NCBI GenBank assembly: GCA_965153355.1
Contig: OZ231126.1
Span: 6,262,001 to 6,326,000 of the forward strand
Length of the DNA: 64,000 bases
From: Flaccisagitta enflata
Taxonomy: Eukaryota; Chaetognatha; Sagittoidea; Aphragmophora
Direction: 5' to 3'
A program made the position numbers and the translations under genes. The notes under the pieces were generated by a model. It worked only from the letters and a program-made list of their open reading frames with translations, ran no database searches and was not told where the DNA came from. How positions within the stretch are numbered: position 1 is the stretch's first letter; every line of letters begins with the position of its first letter. This document shows positions 12,491-24,600 of the stretch, piece after piece.

Positions 12491-13169
12491 TAAAAAAACT
12501 AAACATTTTAAAATTCTTTTGTTTACGCACCCTGATGTTGATGATTTGATCAAAGATACTTTTCATTTTTTGACACACCCGAATGGAGCATCAATGAACA
12601 AGAGAATTATTCGTGTCATCATTGAGACTGACGCGCGGAAGAGGCGTTAAATTACGTTAATTACGTCATTGGAATTCAGTTCATTATTAGGAACGCGATT
12701 GAGAAAGTCACATCACATCACAATCAATTCATTTCATTTCGTGATACGACGTGCAAATTAAAACCCAAAACGTCAGCTCATTTCCTAGAAAATCGAAAAT
12801 GATATTCTAAGGATATTTCATCATGAATATAAATCATATGATGCAGCATCGGCAAATTACTTAGGCCTGCCGGTGACCAATAACGAAAATTCATTGTAAG
12901 AATCGGATAAGGCCGCATTTATAGACCTACGTAGTGTCCCGGTAGTGAGCAGTCCTTACTTTTTGGAGACCTATTTAATTCCATTCACATTCTGTCGCTC
13001 GAGAGATCGTCAGCCTCCTAATGTCATTCAATTAATCTAGAAACTATTTGAACCATTCATTCACCCACCCATCCATCAATCAATCATCTATCCATCCATC
13101 CATTCGTCATATCAGTCTCGATCAATCAATCGATTTCTCGAAAGTGAAAATTCAGGCAATAGAAATGGA
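12491..13169. other. Spacer downstream of SUDS3
   Basis: No gene. A CATTCATT / ATCCATCC simple-sequence patch at 13050-13110 is the only feature. Confidence 0.5.
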
Positions 13170-15852
13170 TTAATTGGTCCTTTTTCGAATAATGAATTTG
13201 TGCTTAGTCAATTGCGCCAGATGAATTTTCGTTTTGGTTCGATCTTCGACTTTACGGACGGTGATGACGTCTTGGTTACCAGCACCTGACACATGCCGAA
13301 GAAGGTGGAGAAGAAATGGAGTAGGGGGTAGTAATGGAGGATGGAGAAAAAATTGAGTGGGGGTGATTGGCAGCGTGGAGTGAGGGAGGGTGGAGAGGAA
13401 ATGGAAAAGGGAGTGATTAGCAGCGGTGATTAATAAACGAATTCGGGAGAAAGCTAGAAAAGTCAAATATCGCTCTAACGGACCCGTCAGTAGCGGCATT
13501 CCCCCTGTAGCAAAATAAAAAGCCTTCAATGTTTTTTCTGTTGATTTCCTACTATTACAGAATTCCGTTCATAACAGAAACAATTTTTTTAAGCCACTAA
13601 ATCAACTAAGAGGGAAATTGAAAATACGGCCCCTAAGCACCATCACCTTCCTCAAGGGATTTGATAACCCTCAAGTGTAATAACCTCAACTCCAGCGCTC
13701 TCCCCCCCCCCCTCCCCACGTAATAAAACACACACCCCCTCGTTGTCAATCCTACCTATAGCCATGATAACGGCCATTTCTCTGTCTCCGCCGACCGTTT
13801 CCAAGTAAATGGGTTGACCACGATGAAACCATTTTTTATCGTAAAACAATTTCCCATTTTCGATTCGAATGCCGACGACTGACGGAGCAGCGCCGCCGCC
13901 GCTACCGCCAGCGCCGGAAATGCTACCGGAAGCGGCGCCGCTGCCGCCGGTGGTAGAACCGGCGCCACTGCCACTTCCACCGCCGCCGCCGGCGATGGTG
14001 GTGGCGGAGGACGAAGAGGAGGCGAAGACGGCGGAGGAGGACGCGGAAAAACCATCGGATAAAGCCGCGGCGGAAACGGCAGCCGCGGCGGAGGCGGAAG
14101 AGGAGGCGGAGTGTGTGGAAGGACGTGCGGAGGAAGAGGAGGAGGAAGAAGACGCCTTCTGAGACGCCCAGAGTGAAAATTTTAAGGGTAAAATTGACGT
14201 GGTTTCAATAACGAATCTACTTTGTAATCAAGGCCCTCTCGCCAAATGCATAAGTTTTTAGGTGCGACAAAGCACCTCTATAACTGGCTGTGTCCATTGG
14301 TTGGTTGGTCGGTCTGTCGGTCGGTCTGTAACGCATTCGTTCGACGATCTACACGTCGCACCTTTTTGGCCTACTTGGCCTTGTTATTCATGTCCTTCGC
14401 CCCCGACGCGTGTATCAGACAAACAGCCAAATCATAAGCGCTCAAAAGCAGGCAAACGGAGAAACAGATCGCACTAGGAAATCCATGGATTTCATAGCAT
14501 TTGGCAAGCTCACTTGGAGAAGTTTGAGATCGTCGGCGATATCGTCTTCTTCCAAGAGTAAATTGATCGCCGATTGACCGTTTTTGCCTCGTTTCGAACT
14601 CGTCTGCGCGTTACGCGTCTCCGCGTGTCTGTCAACGGCACACAACGACAACAATCAACGGAAATGAAAGCGGCAGAAGCAGACAACAAACGAAGAAGAG
14701 AAGTGGAAGCAGACAAGAACCGAGGATAAGAAGTGGTAGCAGATAACAACAACAACAACCGAGGAAAAGAGGTGGCATCGTGGCAGCAGATAACGACAAC
14801 AACCATGGATAAGAGGTGGCAGCAAGCAACAACAAAAGATAAGAGGTGGCAACGAACAACAACAACAATCAATAATAAGACGCAATCTCAGACAACAACA
14901 ACCACCGAGGATAAGCGGTGGTAACAAACAACACCCAAAGATAAAAGATGGCAGCAGACAACAACAACAACAAGATAAGAAATGACAGCAGACAACAACC
15001 AAGGATATGAGATGACAGCAAGCAACAATCATAACCCCGCGGATAATAGGTGGCAGCAAACAACAACCGAAGAAAAGATGTGGCAGCAAACAATAACGAC
15101 AAGAAGGATAAGAGATGGCAGTAAACAACAAGAAGAAGGAAAAGGGATTGCAGCAAACATCAACAGAAGATAAAACAACAACGTTAACCACAACCACAAC
15201 AACGAATATAGGGGAAGAGCAACGACGGCAAGAGCAAAACGAACGAAGGGGGAAAAAAGAAAAATTAATATTAATTTCAAGCGTTTCGAATGCAAATGAG
15301 AGAAGCTTCGCGACACTTAACGTTGAAAAGTGGACAAATAAACTAACTGTGGAAGATTCTTATCTTTGCATTCCATCCAGATCAATGTCTTGTAACTCGA
15401 TTAACTGATGCGAAACAGTCTGTCCGCCAGTGTGACAATGAGTCGGTAACCATTTCAAATGAGAGTAACTGATAACCACGTAACATTTATTAGGAGATTA
15501 AGGTGCTTCATCATGCTTAATACACTACGTCAATTCGTAAGAAAAGAAAGGAACTACTACTGCTGCTGCTTCGCCATCGTTTGAAAAAAAAGTAACCTTT
15601 GTATTTCAACCCTTCTCGGCATCGCCACCGGAATGAACAGATCCCTTTTAGCGATTTTTGCGTGTTTAAATTTCGAACTGAAAACATGATCGCGAAAACA
15701 ATAAAATAAAGCCAATATGAGTGACTGACTTGATTTATTAAATGGATGAATGTTCGAATAAACTCAAACATTCAGTATAAGGATTTAAAGATCATCTGAG
15801 CCTCACTTTTCATATTTCTTTAATAAAGCGTGACTAACAGACAGACAAACAA

Positions 15853-15903
<51 letters not shown>

Positions 15904-18900
15904 GGACCTCTAACAGAGGTGCAAGGACGAATATAATGATGTTGTGCCATGCGATAAGTGGATGCATAGGTGGCGTTTATTAATTTTTTCTCATAACCAT
16001 GCGTCCATGCCCTATTGGATATATATCAATATAATCCGGACGCCTTTCGCGCCTGTGGCTGATTTCTACGCCATTGTTCACTTGCACAAAGAGCATCAAA
16101 TCATGTTTGGCTTACCGCTTCCTGAGTGTTCTAGTGACTGGTTTCTGATCCATGGCGTCGTAAAGCGACGTCATGAGTCGCGAGGACGCGGTCCCAGTCA
16201 AGTCCATACTTTGCCTTTCCGCTTCCACCTGCAACGAAAAGGTGACAAATGTCCCATTGACTAGGCCAGATTTCGACTTCAATGTGCTACACTTGTCAGG
16301 AAGGATTAAGAAAAGAACAGAAAGCTAACCATATATTTGGACAGCGTCACATATCTTGACATTGGATTGGTAAGGCACCTGTTTTTTCTTTTCCTCCAGA
16401 TCTGAGATGAGCGTTTCTCTGAGTTCGACTTTTCTTTCCTCGAATTCTTTTACAGCGGCTTTGATTTCATTCCGATATTCATTTTCAATCTGCAAATATT
16501 CAATGATTATTCGTAAATACAATTTTTAGTACAATATACACTTTTTTTTATAAGAACGTCATTTTTTTTTCGAAGGCTTCATGTTCTTATTTTTAAGATC
16601 AAATGAAGCCTTCAACGTTCTTAGAGTGTTCCAATTTAAAATACTATATAAACTATAAGGAACCTTACAATATACCATTATTTGATTACATTAAATATAT
16701 TTCTATTGAATACTATTAAAACAAATGCTAAACAATAATGTCTGGGGATATTTTCTTGGTTTTTATATTAGAAATTAAAGAATTTTATCTTAATTATACT
16801 AAAGTGTTAGTGTTTTGTTAATATTCTTTAAATGTTACTTTAAGCGAAATTTTTTTCTCAAGATTTGAAGCCTTTGTATGTTCTTAAGATGTTCTTAATT
16901 TTGGGGCTATTCGAAGCCTTGATGTTCTTATAAACTAGGTTCTTAAAAAAAAGATCAGACCCAGCTACTCGATCAGACCCAGCTACTCGATCAGACCCGG
17001 CTACTCGATCAGACCCGGCTACTCGATCAGACCCGGCTACTCGATCAGACCCGGCTACTCGATCAGACCCGGCTACTCGATCAGACCCGGCTACTCGATC
17101 AGACCCGGCTACTCGATCAGACCCGGCTACTCGATCAGACCCGGCTACTCGATCAGACCCGGCTACTCGATCAGACCCGGCTACTCGATCAGACCCGGCT
17201 ACTCGATCAGACCCGGCTACTCGATCAGACCCGGCTACTCGATCAGACCGGCTACTCGATCAGACCCGGCTACTCGATCAGACCCGGCTACTCGATCAGA
17301 CCCGGCTACTCGATCAGACCCGGCTACTCGATCAGACCCGGCTACTCGATCAGACCCGGCTACTCGATCAGACCCGGCTACTCGATCAGACCCGGCTACT
17401 CGATCAGACCCGGCTACTCGATCAGACCCGGCTACTTGATCAGACCCGGCTACTCGATCAGACCCGGCTACTCAGACCCGGCATACCTGGAAGTCCATGA
17501 TGGCATACCTGGAAGTCTATGATGGCATACCTGGAAGTCTATGATGGCATACCTGGAAGTACAACAATAAAAAATGATAACTACGGAAATTTCAAAAAAA
17601 ATAATTTCAAAACAAAATTTCAAAAATTTCAAAAAAAAAAAAAAAATTTCTTTAAAAAAAAAAATTCCAAAAAAAAAAAGAAAAAAAAATTCAGAAAAAA
17701 AAATTTTCAAAAAATTTTAAGTCCAGAAATTAATGTTACTAGACTAGATACATCATAAGTACCCTTATATTTTCTTAACCAATACTCAGAATCTACTGAA
17801 ATCTTGCAGGGGAGCTTTAATTGATGCAATTAACCTTCACAACAAGTTTGAACAATATTGGTGAACCTTTACTACCCTTCCCCTATGTAATTAGCACAAG
17901 TCCAGGAATTACTATTACTAGCAAAATACCCTTATATCTTCTAAACCAATACTCATAATTATCTGAAATCTTGCAGGGGAGCTTTAATTGATGCAACGAC
18001 CCTTTACAGCAAGTTTGAACAACATTGGTGAACCTTTACTACCCTTCCCTTATGTAAATTGCACAAGTCCAGGAATTAATATTACTACAAAAATAATAGG
18101 CAAAGGGTATTGAATATTTATGAATGTTGTTGAAAGTTGGTACACAGGTTAGTACAGAGGAAGGCGAAATATAAAATGTGAACCCCCTAAAACTGTAGCA
18201 CCCCCCCTTACAGATCAAACTACATCAATAAATAATTTATATTAGGTTTTCAATTATAGCTTAGGACTATACAAGTGGCGCCACCAGGGCGATATTGAAA
18301 TTTCCACTCCAGTTCAAAATTATAGTACAAAAACCTTATTTTTATGAATATTTAAAATTAGTTCATTTTAACATGTTTATTAGTTATATTTTGAGTTAGA
18401 GGTCAAAATTTAAAAATCGCTCTGGTGGCGCCACTTCTATTGATACAAACATTCTTTCTTTACTCTAAAAATCTCTGTATATTGATTAGAGCTGTAGGTG
18501 GGGGTGCTACAGTTTTTAGGGGGTTTACACCTTGTATTTAGCACTTCTCTGTAATGCCCTAAAAATAACACTGACCAAGTTTCATCAACATCTGAGTACT
18601 GGTTCTCAAGTTTTCAAGGGTTGACACAACGAACAAACAAACAAACAACGACTCACTACACGAAAGGAATTTTCAAGGCTATGTTATAGACCACATCGAG
18701 AAATAACTCAATGTGGCCAAAAAGTGTATTTGTTGCTATTTGTTTAATTTGTTCATATACAGAACCAATGACATTACAGTGAGAGGGGCAGTCAAAATCG
18801 CTAGCAACCCTACCTGCAGCTCAAATGGTTACTACCACATGGAAAATAAAGGTGGCGCCCAACAACTTGTCCCAATTCAATTCCCGCCATCGAGGCGATT

Positions 18901-20830
18901 TCCTAATTTCAACGTAGTTTTCAAGATACAGCCCTTTTTAGGGTGAAAATCAGCTATTTTCTGAGGTGTTGATTTAGCTAATTTATGACCAATATCTTCG
19001 GAACTATGAAGAAATTCAAAAAACGCCTCGATGGCGGGAATAGTATTGGGATAAGCTATCAGCCAGTACCTCAGTTTTCCCTGTAATATTGTCCATCCAA
19101 GCTGTGGGTAGGGGTGCTAGCGATTTTGCTGCCCCTCTCATTATATTATCATTGCGACTGTAAACGTTAATTTCAGAGTTGAAACTTTTTCAAGATTCCG
19201 TCTTTCCAATGAGTAAATCACTACCAACTAGTCAGTCCTATCATTTACGACGTTGGCGCCCTCGCAGCATGCTGGAATGATGATCAGCTTTACCATCTAC
19301 AGTTCTACACTACACAATAGCATAACAGGAGTTCATACGAAGTCATAGGAAAGTTCTCTATCAAAAGGATATGACTCAAAATCATGTACACATACAAACC
19401 ACAACAAAAAATTGGCCCTGGCACCTCTCAAAATTACCGCCGCCACCCCACTCATATCCCATAGAAAATGTACAGGAAGGATTTTTGCCTATGTTTTACT
19501 ATGGGAAAGGGGGCAGGTGGCGGCGCCAATTTATAGGGGTTCCAGGGCTAAATTTTTTTCATGGAACATCTGTAAACATGATTTTGGGCCATATCCCTCT
19601 GATAGAGAACTTTTCTAGGAAATCGTATTGATTGTTGTTAGGCTACTACACAACAACGACGCACCTGTTGGAGCTCGTATTCCCGGGCCACTTCTCGGTA
19701 ACGACACGTTTCGCGATGCGCGGCTTCGAGTTTTTTCAGTTTCTTGTTGTATTCCGGCAGAGTGCCCTCTTCCAGACGTTTCAACTGAGTCTTTAGACTA
19801 TTCAGTTTGTCCTGATACATTTGTTCTTGAATGTCGGCTGTATCCAGGTTGCCATTGTCCTGTTAATCGTATTGGAAGGAAAAGTATTGAGTAAATAAAA
19901 GACGGCGGTCAGGTGTTGTGAGTGATGAACAGGTGCCGAGGATGGCGAGGATACAAATCATGGCGGGATCAATTGAATTACGTGTCTATTGGTAGCGTGG
20001 AAAAGTTGAGTCAGCGTATGACGCAGCATTGAATATTTGTCAGTGAAGTAGATCTGATAGTGCTATGATATTTAATTTTTTATATAATGTAACTATGAAG
20101 CCGCTGAATACAAATAATTAACGAACAGCAACATTTAGGCAGCGGCTTTTAGCAAATTCCTGTTTTTCTAGCTAAAACAAGGCCAAGTTAAGGCCAATAA
20201 GTGCGCCTCGCTTGATTAAGAATTTGTGAATGAACTTTTTGATGAATGAATGAATTAAAATGAATGTAGTAAGGCATGAAAGGTGATAGGAATGAAGAAA
20301 TACGTCAGAATCCGTTCTTTTGCTTATTTTAAACGTTTGCGTGACCGACCGACCGACCGACCAACCGACCGACCGACCGACCGACCGACGGACATGACCT
20401 CTTATAGAAGTGCGAGGACGCACTTAAAAACCAGGAGCGATGATGACTGGGGATCTTCAATCGATTACATATTTACCGATACACCCTGGAAGGTTTTCGA
20501 AAAAGGGGCCCTTTAAGTTAAAGTCTAAGGTACCCTTGGATGCAAAAAGGCACTTCCAAGAGACCCTCCAAGTTAAAACCTTATTATCTCCCTTGCTCTC
20601 ACCGCTTCGTCCGACGATCTTGCGTCTTCCGTATCTTCGTCGGAATCCTCTCCATCGCTCATTCGTCTCCGCGAAATGTCCTCAAACGAAGTCGGTCCTC
20701 TTCCTCTTCCCACTCCCCCTCCTCCCCTCGCCGACATGGTCGTCGTCGTCGTCCGTTCGTCGCCGGAACTGTCCATGTCCGCCGGCAATTTCTCCACCGC
20801 CTTGACGCCGCCTCGCCACTGCTTCTGCAT
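13170..20830 (-). CDS. SUDS3: SUDS3 (SDS3), SIN3-HDAC corepressor subunit
   Basis: SUDS3 is a nuclear scaffold subunit of the SIN3A-histone deacetylase complex. Seven exons join in phase: 20603-20830, 19665-19859, 16379-16489, 16116-16228, 14514-14628, 13756-14158 and 13170-13285, giving 426 residues. All splice sites are GT/AG. The N-terminus is acidic (GEDSDEDTEDA, as in vertebrate SUDS3). A long coiled coil follows, running from MYQDKLNSLK through AAVKEFEERKVELRETL to LEEKKKQ. Next come MDLTG, the INLLLEEDDIADDL segment, and the conserved C-terminal part from IENGKLFYDKKWFHRGQPIY to FIIRKRTN. The human protein, as I recall it, has about 328 residues; the excess here is a Ala/Ser/Gly-rich insert of about 100 residues in exon 6. 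The ATG at 20830 was taken as the first in frame; a start at residue 19 (MDSSGD) is possible. Introns hold several mobile elements. Confidence 0.94.
14255..14386 (-). mobile_element. Hairpin-ended short repeat, family A, variant
   Basis: The variant subfamily: TTTTTAGGTGCGACAAAGCA at one end, a GGTCGGTCTGTC run, then GGCCTACTTGGCCTTGTT at the other. It sits between SUDS3 exons 5 and 6. Confidence 0.65.
14690..15190. repeat. Minisatellite in SUDS3 intron 4
   Basis: About 14 imperfect copies of a 30-40 bp unit containing GATAAGAGGTGGCAGCA followed by CAACAA, directly upstream of the SUDS3 exon 5 acceptor. Open frames on both strands are low complexity. Confidence 0.85.
15836..15906. repeat. 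GACA microsatellite
   Basis: A run of ACAG tetranucleotides in SUDS3 intron 4. Confidence 0.95.
16954..18725 (+). mobile_element. Minisatellite-bearing hairpin-ended element, family B, copy 2
   Basis: Same plan as copy 1. It has about 28 copies of an 18 bp unit (CTCGATCAGACCCGGCTA), then three short repeats containing GGCATACCTGGAAGT, an A-rich tract, two tandem units of about 166 bp starting ACCCTTATAT, and an AAC-rich run. The terminal hairpin is different: CCACATCGAG with CTCAATGTGG. It is interrupted at 18155-18551 by a TA-flanked element. It lies in SUDS3 intron 2. Confidence 0.75.
18155..18551. mobile_element. 397 bp non-autonomous relative of the 10.1 kb transposon
   Basis: Left end CAGAGGAAGGCGAAATATAA; right end, reversed, CAGAGAAGTGCTAAATACAA. 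Both run into GTGAACCCCCTAAAACTGTAG-type inverted repeats, with TA on both sides. The right part (ACTATACAAGTGGCGCCACC onward) matches 58097-58387, and the left part matches 48290-48360 of the large element, so this looks like an internal deletion derivative. Family B copies 1 and 3 show the uninterrupted site GGTTAGTAATGCCC, which confirms the insertion and TA duplication. Confidence 0.88.
18760..19160. mobile_element. 401 bp TA-flanked MITE, second family
   Basis: Left end CAGAACCAATGACATTACAG; right end, reversed, CAGTCGCAATGATAATATAA. Inverted repeats continue through GAGGGGCAG(T/C)(C/A)AAAATCGCTAGC. TA lies on both sides. A close relative of almost the same length is at 36919-37320. Confidence 0.82.
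20175..20430 (+). mobile_element. Hairpin-ended short repeat, family A, variant
   Basis: Starts AACAAGGCCAAGTTAAGGCC, has a GACC/ACCG tetranucleotide run (20343-20392), and ends GTGCGAGGACGCACTTAAAA. It lies in SUDS3 intron 1. Confidence 0.65.
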
Positions 20831-21649
20831 CGTGTCCCTTTTTTTTGTTACCGTAATACCTTAATTTGCAAAGTCGTTATTCCTCTCGAGGCTAAGAATG
20901 CAATTTATCGCTACAAGAAACGATGTAATCGTAGTTTTTTTTCCTTTTTCACACTTTATCGTCCAGGAAATTGTCCGCCGCGAAAGAGAAAACGGGGTAT
21001 ATTGGAGTGACCATGGATGAAAGAATCAACCCATCGCCCCACCGAATTTCTTTCTTTTTTTTAATTACTCGGCAAAAGGGAATCAGAATGAGAACACCAA
21101 TCAACGATCACCAAGGAACGATTACTTCCGAAAGATCGCTCAATGAACGATCGATGAACGCTGACCCAACCTCATTTTGTTTTTCAAGTTCTTTCTCGCG
21201 TTTCAAGAATTCTCCCTTCTTCTGAGATGACTCATCGTAAAGAGAATCTGAAATTTTTGTGTGTTTTTTTTTTTTTTTTTTGGCACGATAAATCAAAATA
21301 TAAGCGAATGGAAGCTGAGAACATATCGAAATTATATGATAAAGAAAATATTTAAATTTCTTCGCTAAGAGAGAGTTTACCGTCTCTCAAATTTCAAATA
21401 CGAGATATTATAACGCAATAGATTTTTTATTAGGTGCCTGTAATCATTTTTTTGATAAAATTTTTAAAAGTCACATGAAACTCACAAACTATACTCGAGT
21501 TTTACTATCGTCTTAATTTGTATATCTGTTTTCAGTCATAGACGCGACGCAGATCTCGGATAGGAATGAGGGAGGAATGATGGAACGTCTCCTTACTGAT
21601 CCTCTTCCTCTTCCTTCTCCCCCTTCCGGTCTTGGATCTAGATTTCATC
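20831..21649. other. Spacer between eIF3L and SUDS3
   Basis: About 820 bp between the eIF3L stop and the SUDS3 start, both on the minus strand. It should hold the eIF3L 3' UTR and the SUDS3 promoter. I see no distinct element. Confidence 0.5.
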
Positions 21650-24600
21650 TTATTTTCCGGCGCTGACGAGTCCACGATTCATGTCTTCGAATTTGAGGAT
21701 CTGACGAATGAAGAAGTCGCCGTAACGCCGAGCCACCTTCGTGTCCGCGATGTGGATCATGTCCTTGTCGATGTAAAAGTCGACCTGGAGAGACAATTAT
21801 GATTGATTGATTGATTGATTGACTGCCGAGACACTTTCGTGTCCACGATATGAATCATGTCCTTGTCGATGAAAAAGTCGACCTAGAAAGGCAAGATTGA
21901 TTGATGGATTGATGGACAGACAGATAGATTGATTGATTGACAGACAGATGGATTGACTGACTGCTGGATTGATTGCCGAGCCACTTTCGTATCGGCGACA
22001 TAAATCATGTCCTTGTCGATGGAACAATCAACCTGAACACAATAGAGATGGAAACAATGAAGACTACGAACCTGTAAGAAGGGGGGAGTACAATGTAGTC
22101 AAATAACACACACAAGGTTGACACATGGCACACAACTTCTCACGGGCCACGGACCATCGACAAAAAAAAACATGCGTGCGAAGTCGCCCCGCACACCATA
22201 GTACGTAAGCTCTAATGTTCGGTCATTCTCGCAGACATATCCCTCGCAAACGCGCAGTTTCACCCAATCAGCCATCAAAACCCCATCCTAACACCCAACC
22301 TCAAAACCTCCTCCATGTACCTCGGACGAAGACTGCAATTCTCCTTCTAGACCCGAGGAGCCGCTGCCTTTGGTCCAAACGACATTCTTCATCTTATGCT
22401 TGAAGGCGAGGAGATGCGTTTTCAGCACGCGCTCGTCGATCTCCATGAAGGCCGCCAATTTCGAGATCGGCATCGTCGTGTACAGCTTCAAGTACGATCT
22501 GGTTTTTTTTTACAGAAGCAAATTCTATTGGCTGACCCTTACCTTTTGATGGAAAATAACAAATTTCCATAATTCAATCCTAAATCCTACGTTGTTGTTG
22601 TTGTCGTCGTCGTTGTTGTTGTTGTCTTTTACTCTTCTTACTTCCAAATTCCCGCCCCGCTCAATAACTCCCGCTCACACTCAATAACCCAAACCCCCGC
22701 CCTCACCTGATGGTAGGCAGCCAGATTTGCTGTTCTACTTCGTCCTTGAAGACATTAAGCTGCTGCAAGTAAGGTTCTTTGCCTGTGCTTCCGGCTGGTA
22801 GGTCGTAATTGGGCGAAACCGGGGACAGGAATTTGGGGCAGGCGAAGCGGAAAGCCTCTTCGAACTCACCCATGTCACCTTTAGCCATCTTGGGCATCTT
22901 CTCACCGAATTTCTCCTGAGAAAGAAATCATCCGGAAGAAAGAGTGAATTGAAAGAAATTGAAAGAAATAATCGAAGAAAGAGTGAATTGAAAGAAATTG
23001 AAAGAAATCATCGAAGAAAGAGCGAATTGAAAGAAATTGAAAGAAATTATCGAAGAAAGAGTGAATTGAAATATATTGACAGAAATTGAAAGAAATCATC
23101 GAACAAGAGTGAATTGAAAGAAATTGAAAGAAATCATTGTAGACAGAGTGTATTGAAAGAAATCATCAAAGAAAGAGTGAATAGAAAGAAATTGAAAGAA
23201 ATCATCGAAGAAGAGTAAATCTAGAGAAATCATCAAAGAAAGAGTGAATTGAAAAAAATCATCGAAGAAAGAGTGAATTGAAAGAAATCATCGAAAAAAA
23301 GAGTGAATTGAAAGATATCTAAAGAAATCATCGAAGAAGAGTGAATTTAAAGAAATTGAAAGAAATCATCAAAAAAAGAGAAAGAATTATGTTTTTTTTT
23401 AAAGATAAATATGATGGAATGATTTCCATTTTTGCCGACATATAAATCATATTTGTGGGTTGTGTTTTTGGTTGATATGGTTGGAACAGGCGGTGTTGCC
23501 TTCCTTCTCTAACTGAGTTTTTATTACCTTGAGTTGCGAGTGAACGCTTTCGTCGATGCGAGTGGGATGCAACGTTAGGGCGATGGCCAAAAGAGCGTAC
23601 ATCTGATCGTGTTGTTTGTTGATCAACTCCACTTGGAAATTCTTATGTTGGAAGATCTGAGCGGGGAAATGGAATCGTATGATCATTATGGTGTACATCT
23701 CGTTGCTAAGATCTCGCACGCATCTTCGCTGCTTCACATTGCTGAAAGATCTTTCGCTAGTCACGTGAGGTCTTCTCTTTTTAGTCGCGGACTAGCGACT
23801 CTATAAGGGGCTTTGTCCGTCCGTCGGTCGGTTGGTCGGTCGATTAGTCGGTCCGTAGAGGTCATCGAGTTGAGAAAGTGCGAAAACGCGCATTTCCGCC
23901 CCTGCCCACCCGTCCGCGACTGGTATTGGCCGTGTATCCGGCCTTGTTCAAAAGCAGACAGAATGGTGACGTAAAGCAAATACGTACTCTTTTGCTCATT
24001 ACAACGAATATGTGCCTTGGAATGAAAGGGCGTAAATACCTAGAGGCAAAGGGACTCTCCCGAATTATAACCGACCTGCTTGGTCCTCTGAATGTAGAGG
24101 AGAATGTTGACAAAAGTTCGAATGGCGTCTTGATAACGGCGCATCATCAAATACGCGAAACCGACAAAGTAGTACGTCGTCACCTGTTCAACGGAAACGA
24201 ACGAAGGAGATTAAGAAAACGAAAAATTATAGGAAAAGGAATACTAGTACAACAGTAGCTATACAATTGTATATAACAGTATATTATTTGAAAATACTCG
24301 GATCGGTGCGTAATGCACGCAGGCACAATACACACTTACTTGACAGGCCGGTACTCGAGAGTACATGGTCTTCTTGTTGATGTCGATGTTCTCGAGAATG
24401 TGTATGGCTTGATAAAAGTCGCCCAACAGCGAATGAAGTCGGCAGAGTCCGATGAGAGAGAAGTAGCCCAACATCTTGTAGAGCGAGTGCATTCCAAACT
24501 CACCGGCGACTGTCTCCGGATCACCACCCGCCGCGAACACCTTTTCGTTAAAATGACAGACAGGAGATGATTATCGACTATCGAGTCAAGGCACACTGTG

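Noticed and set aside
14510-15316. Overlapping Leu/Cys-rich and Thr/Asn-rich frames
   Set aside because: Products of the SUDS3 intron 4 minisatellite; only 14514-14628 is coding (SUDS3 exon 5).
11404-17475. Regular 18 bp direct repeats considered as CRISPR arrays
   Set aside because: The repeats are head-to-tail with no spacers, lie inside Helentron-like elements, and the genome is eukaryotic.
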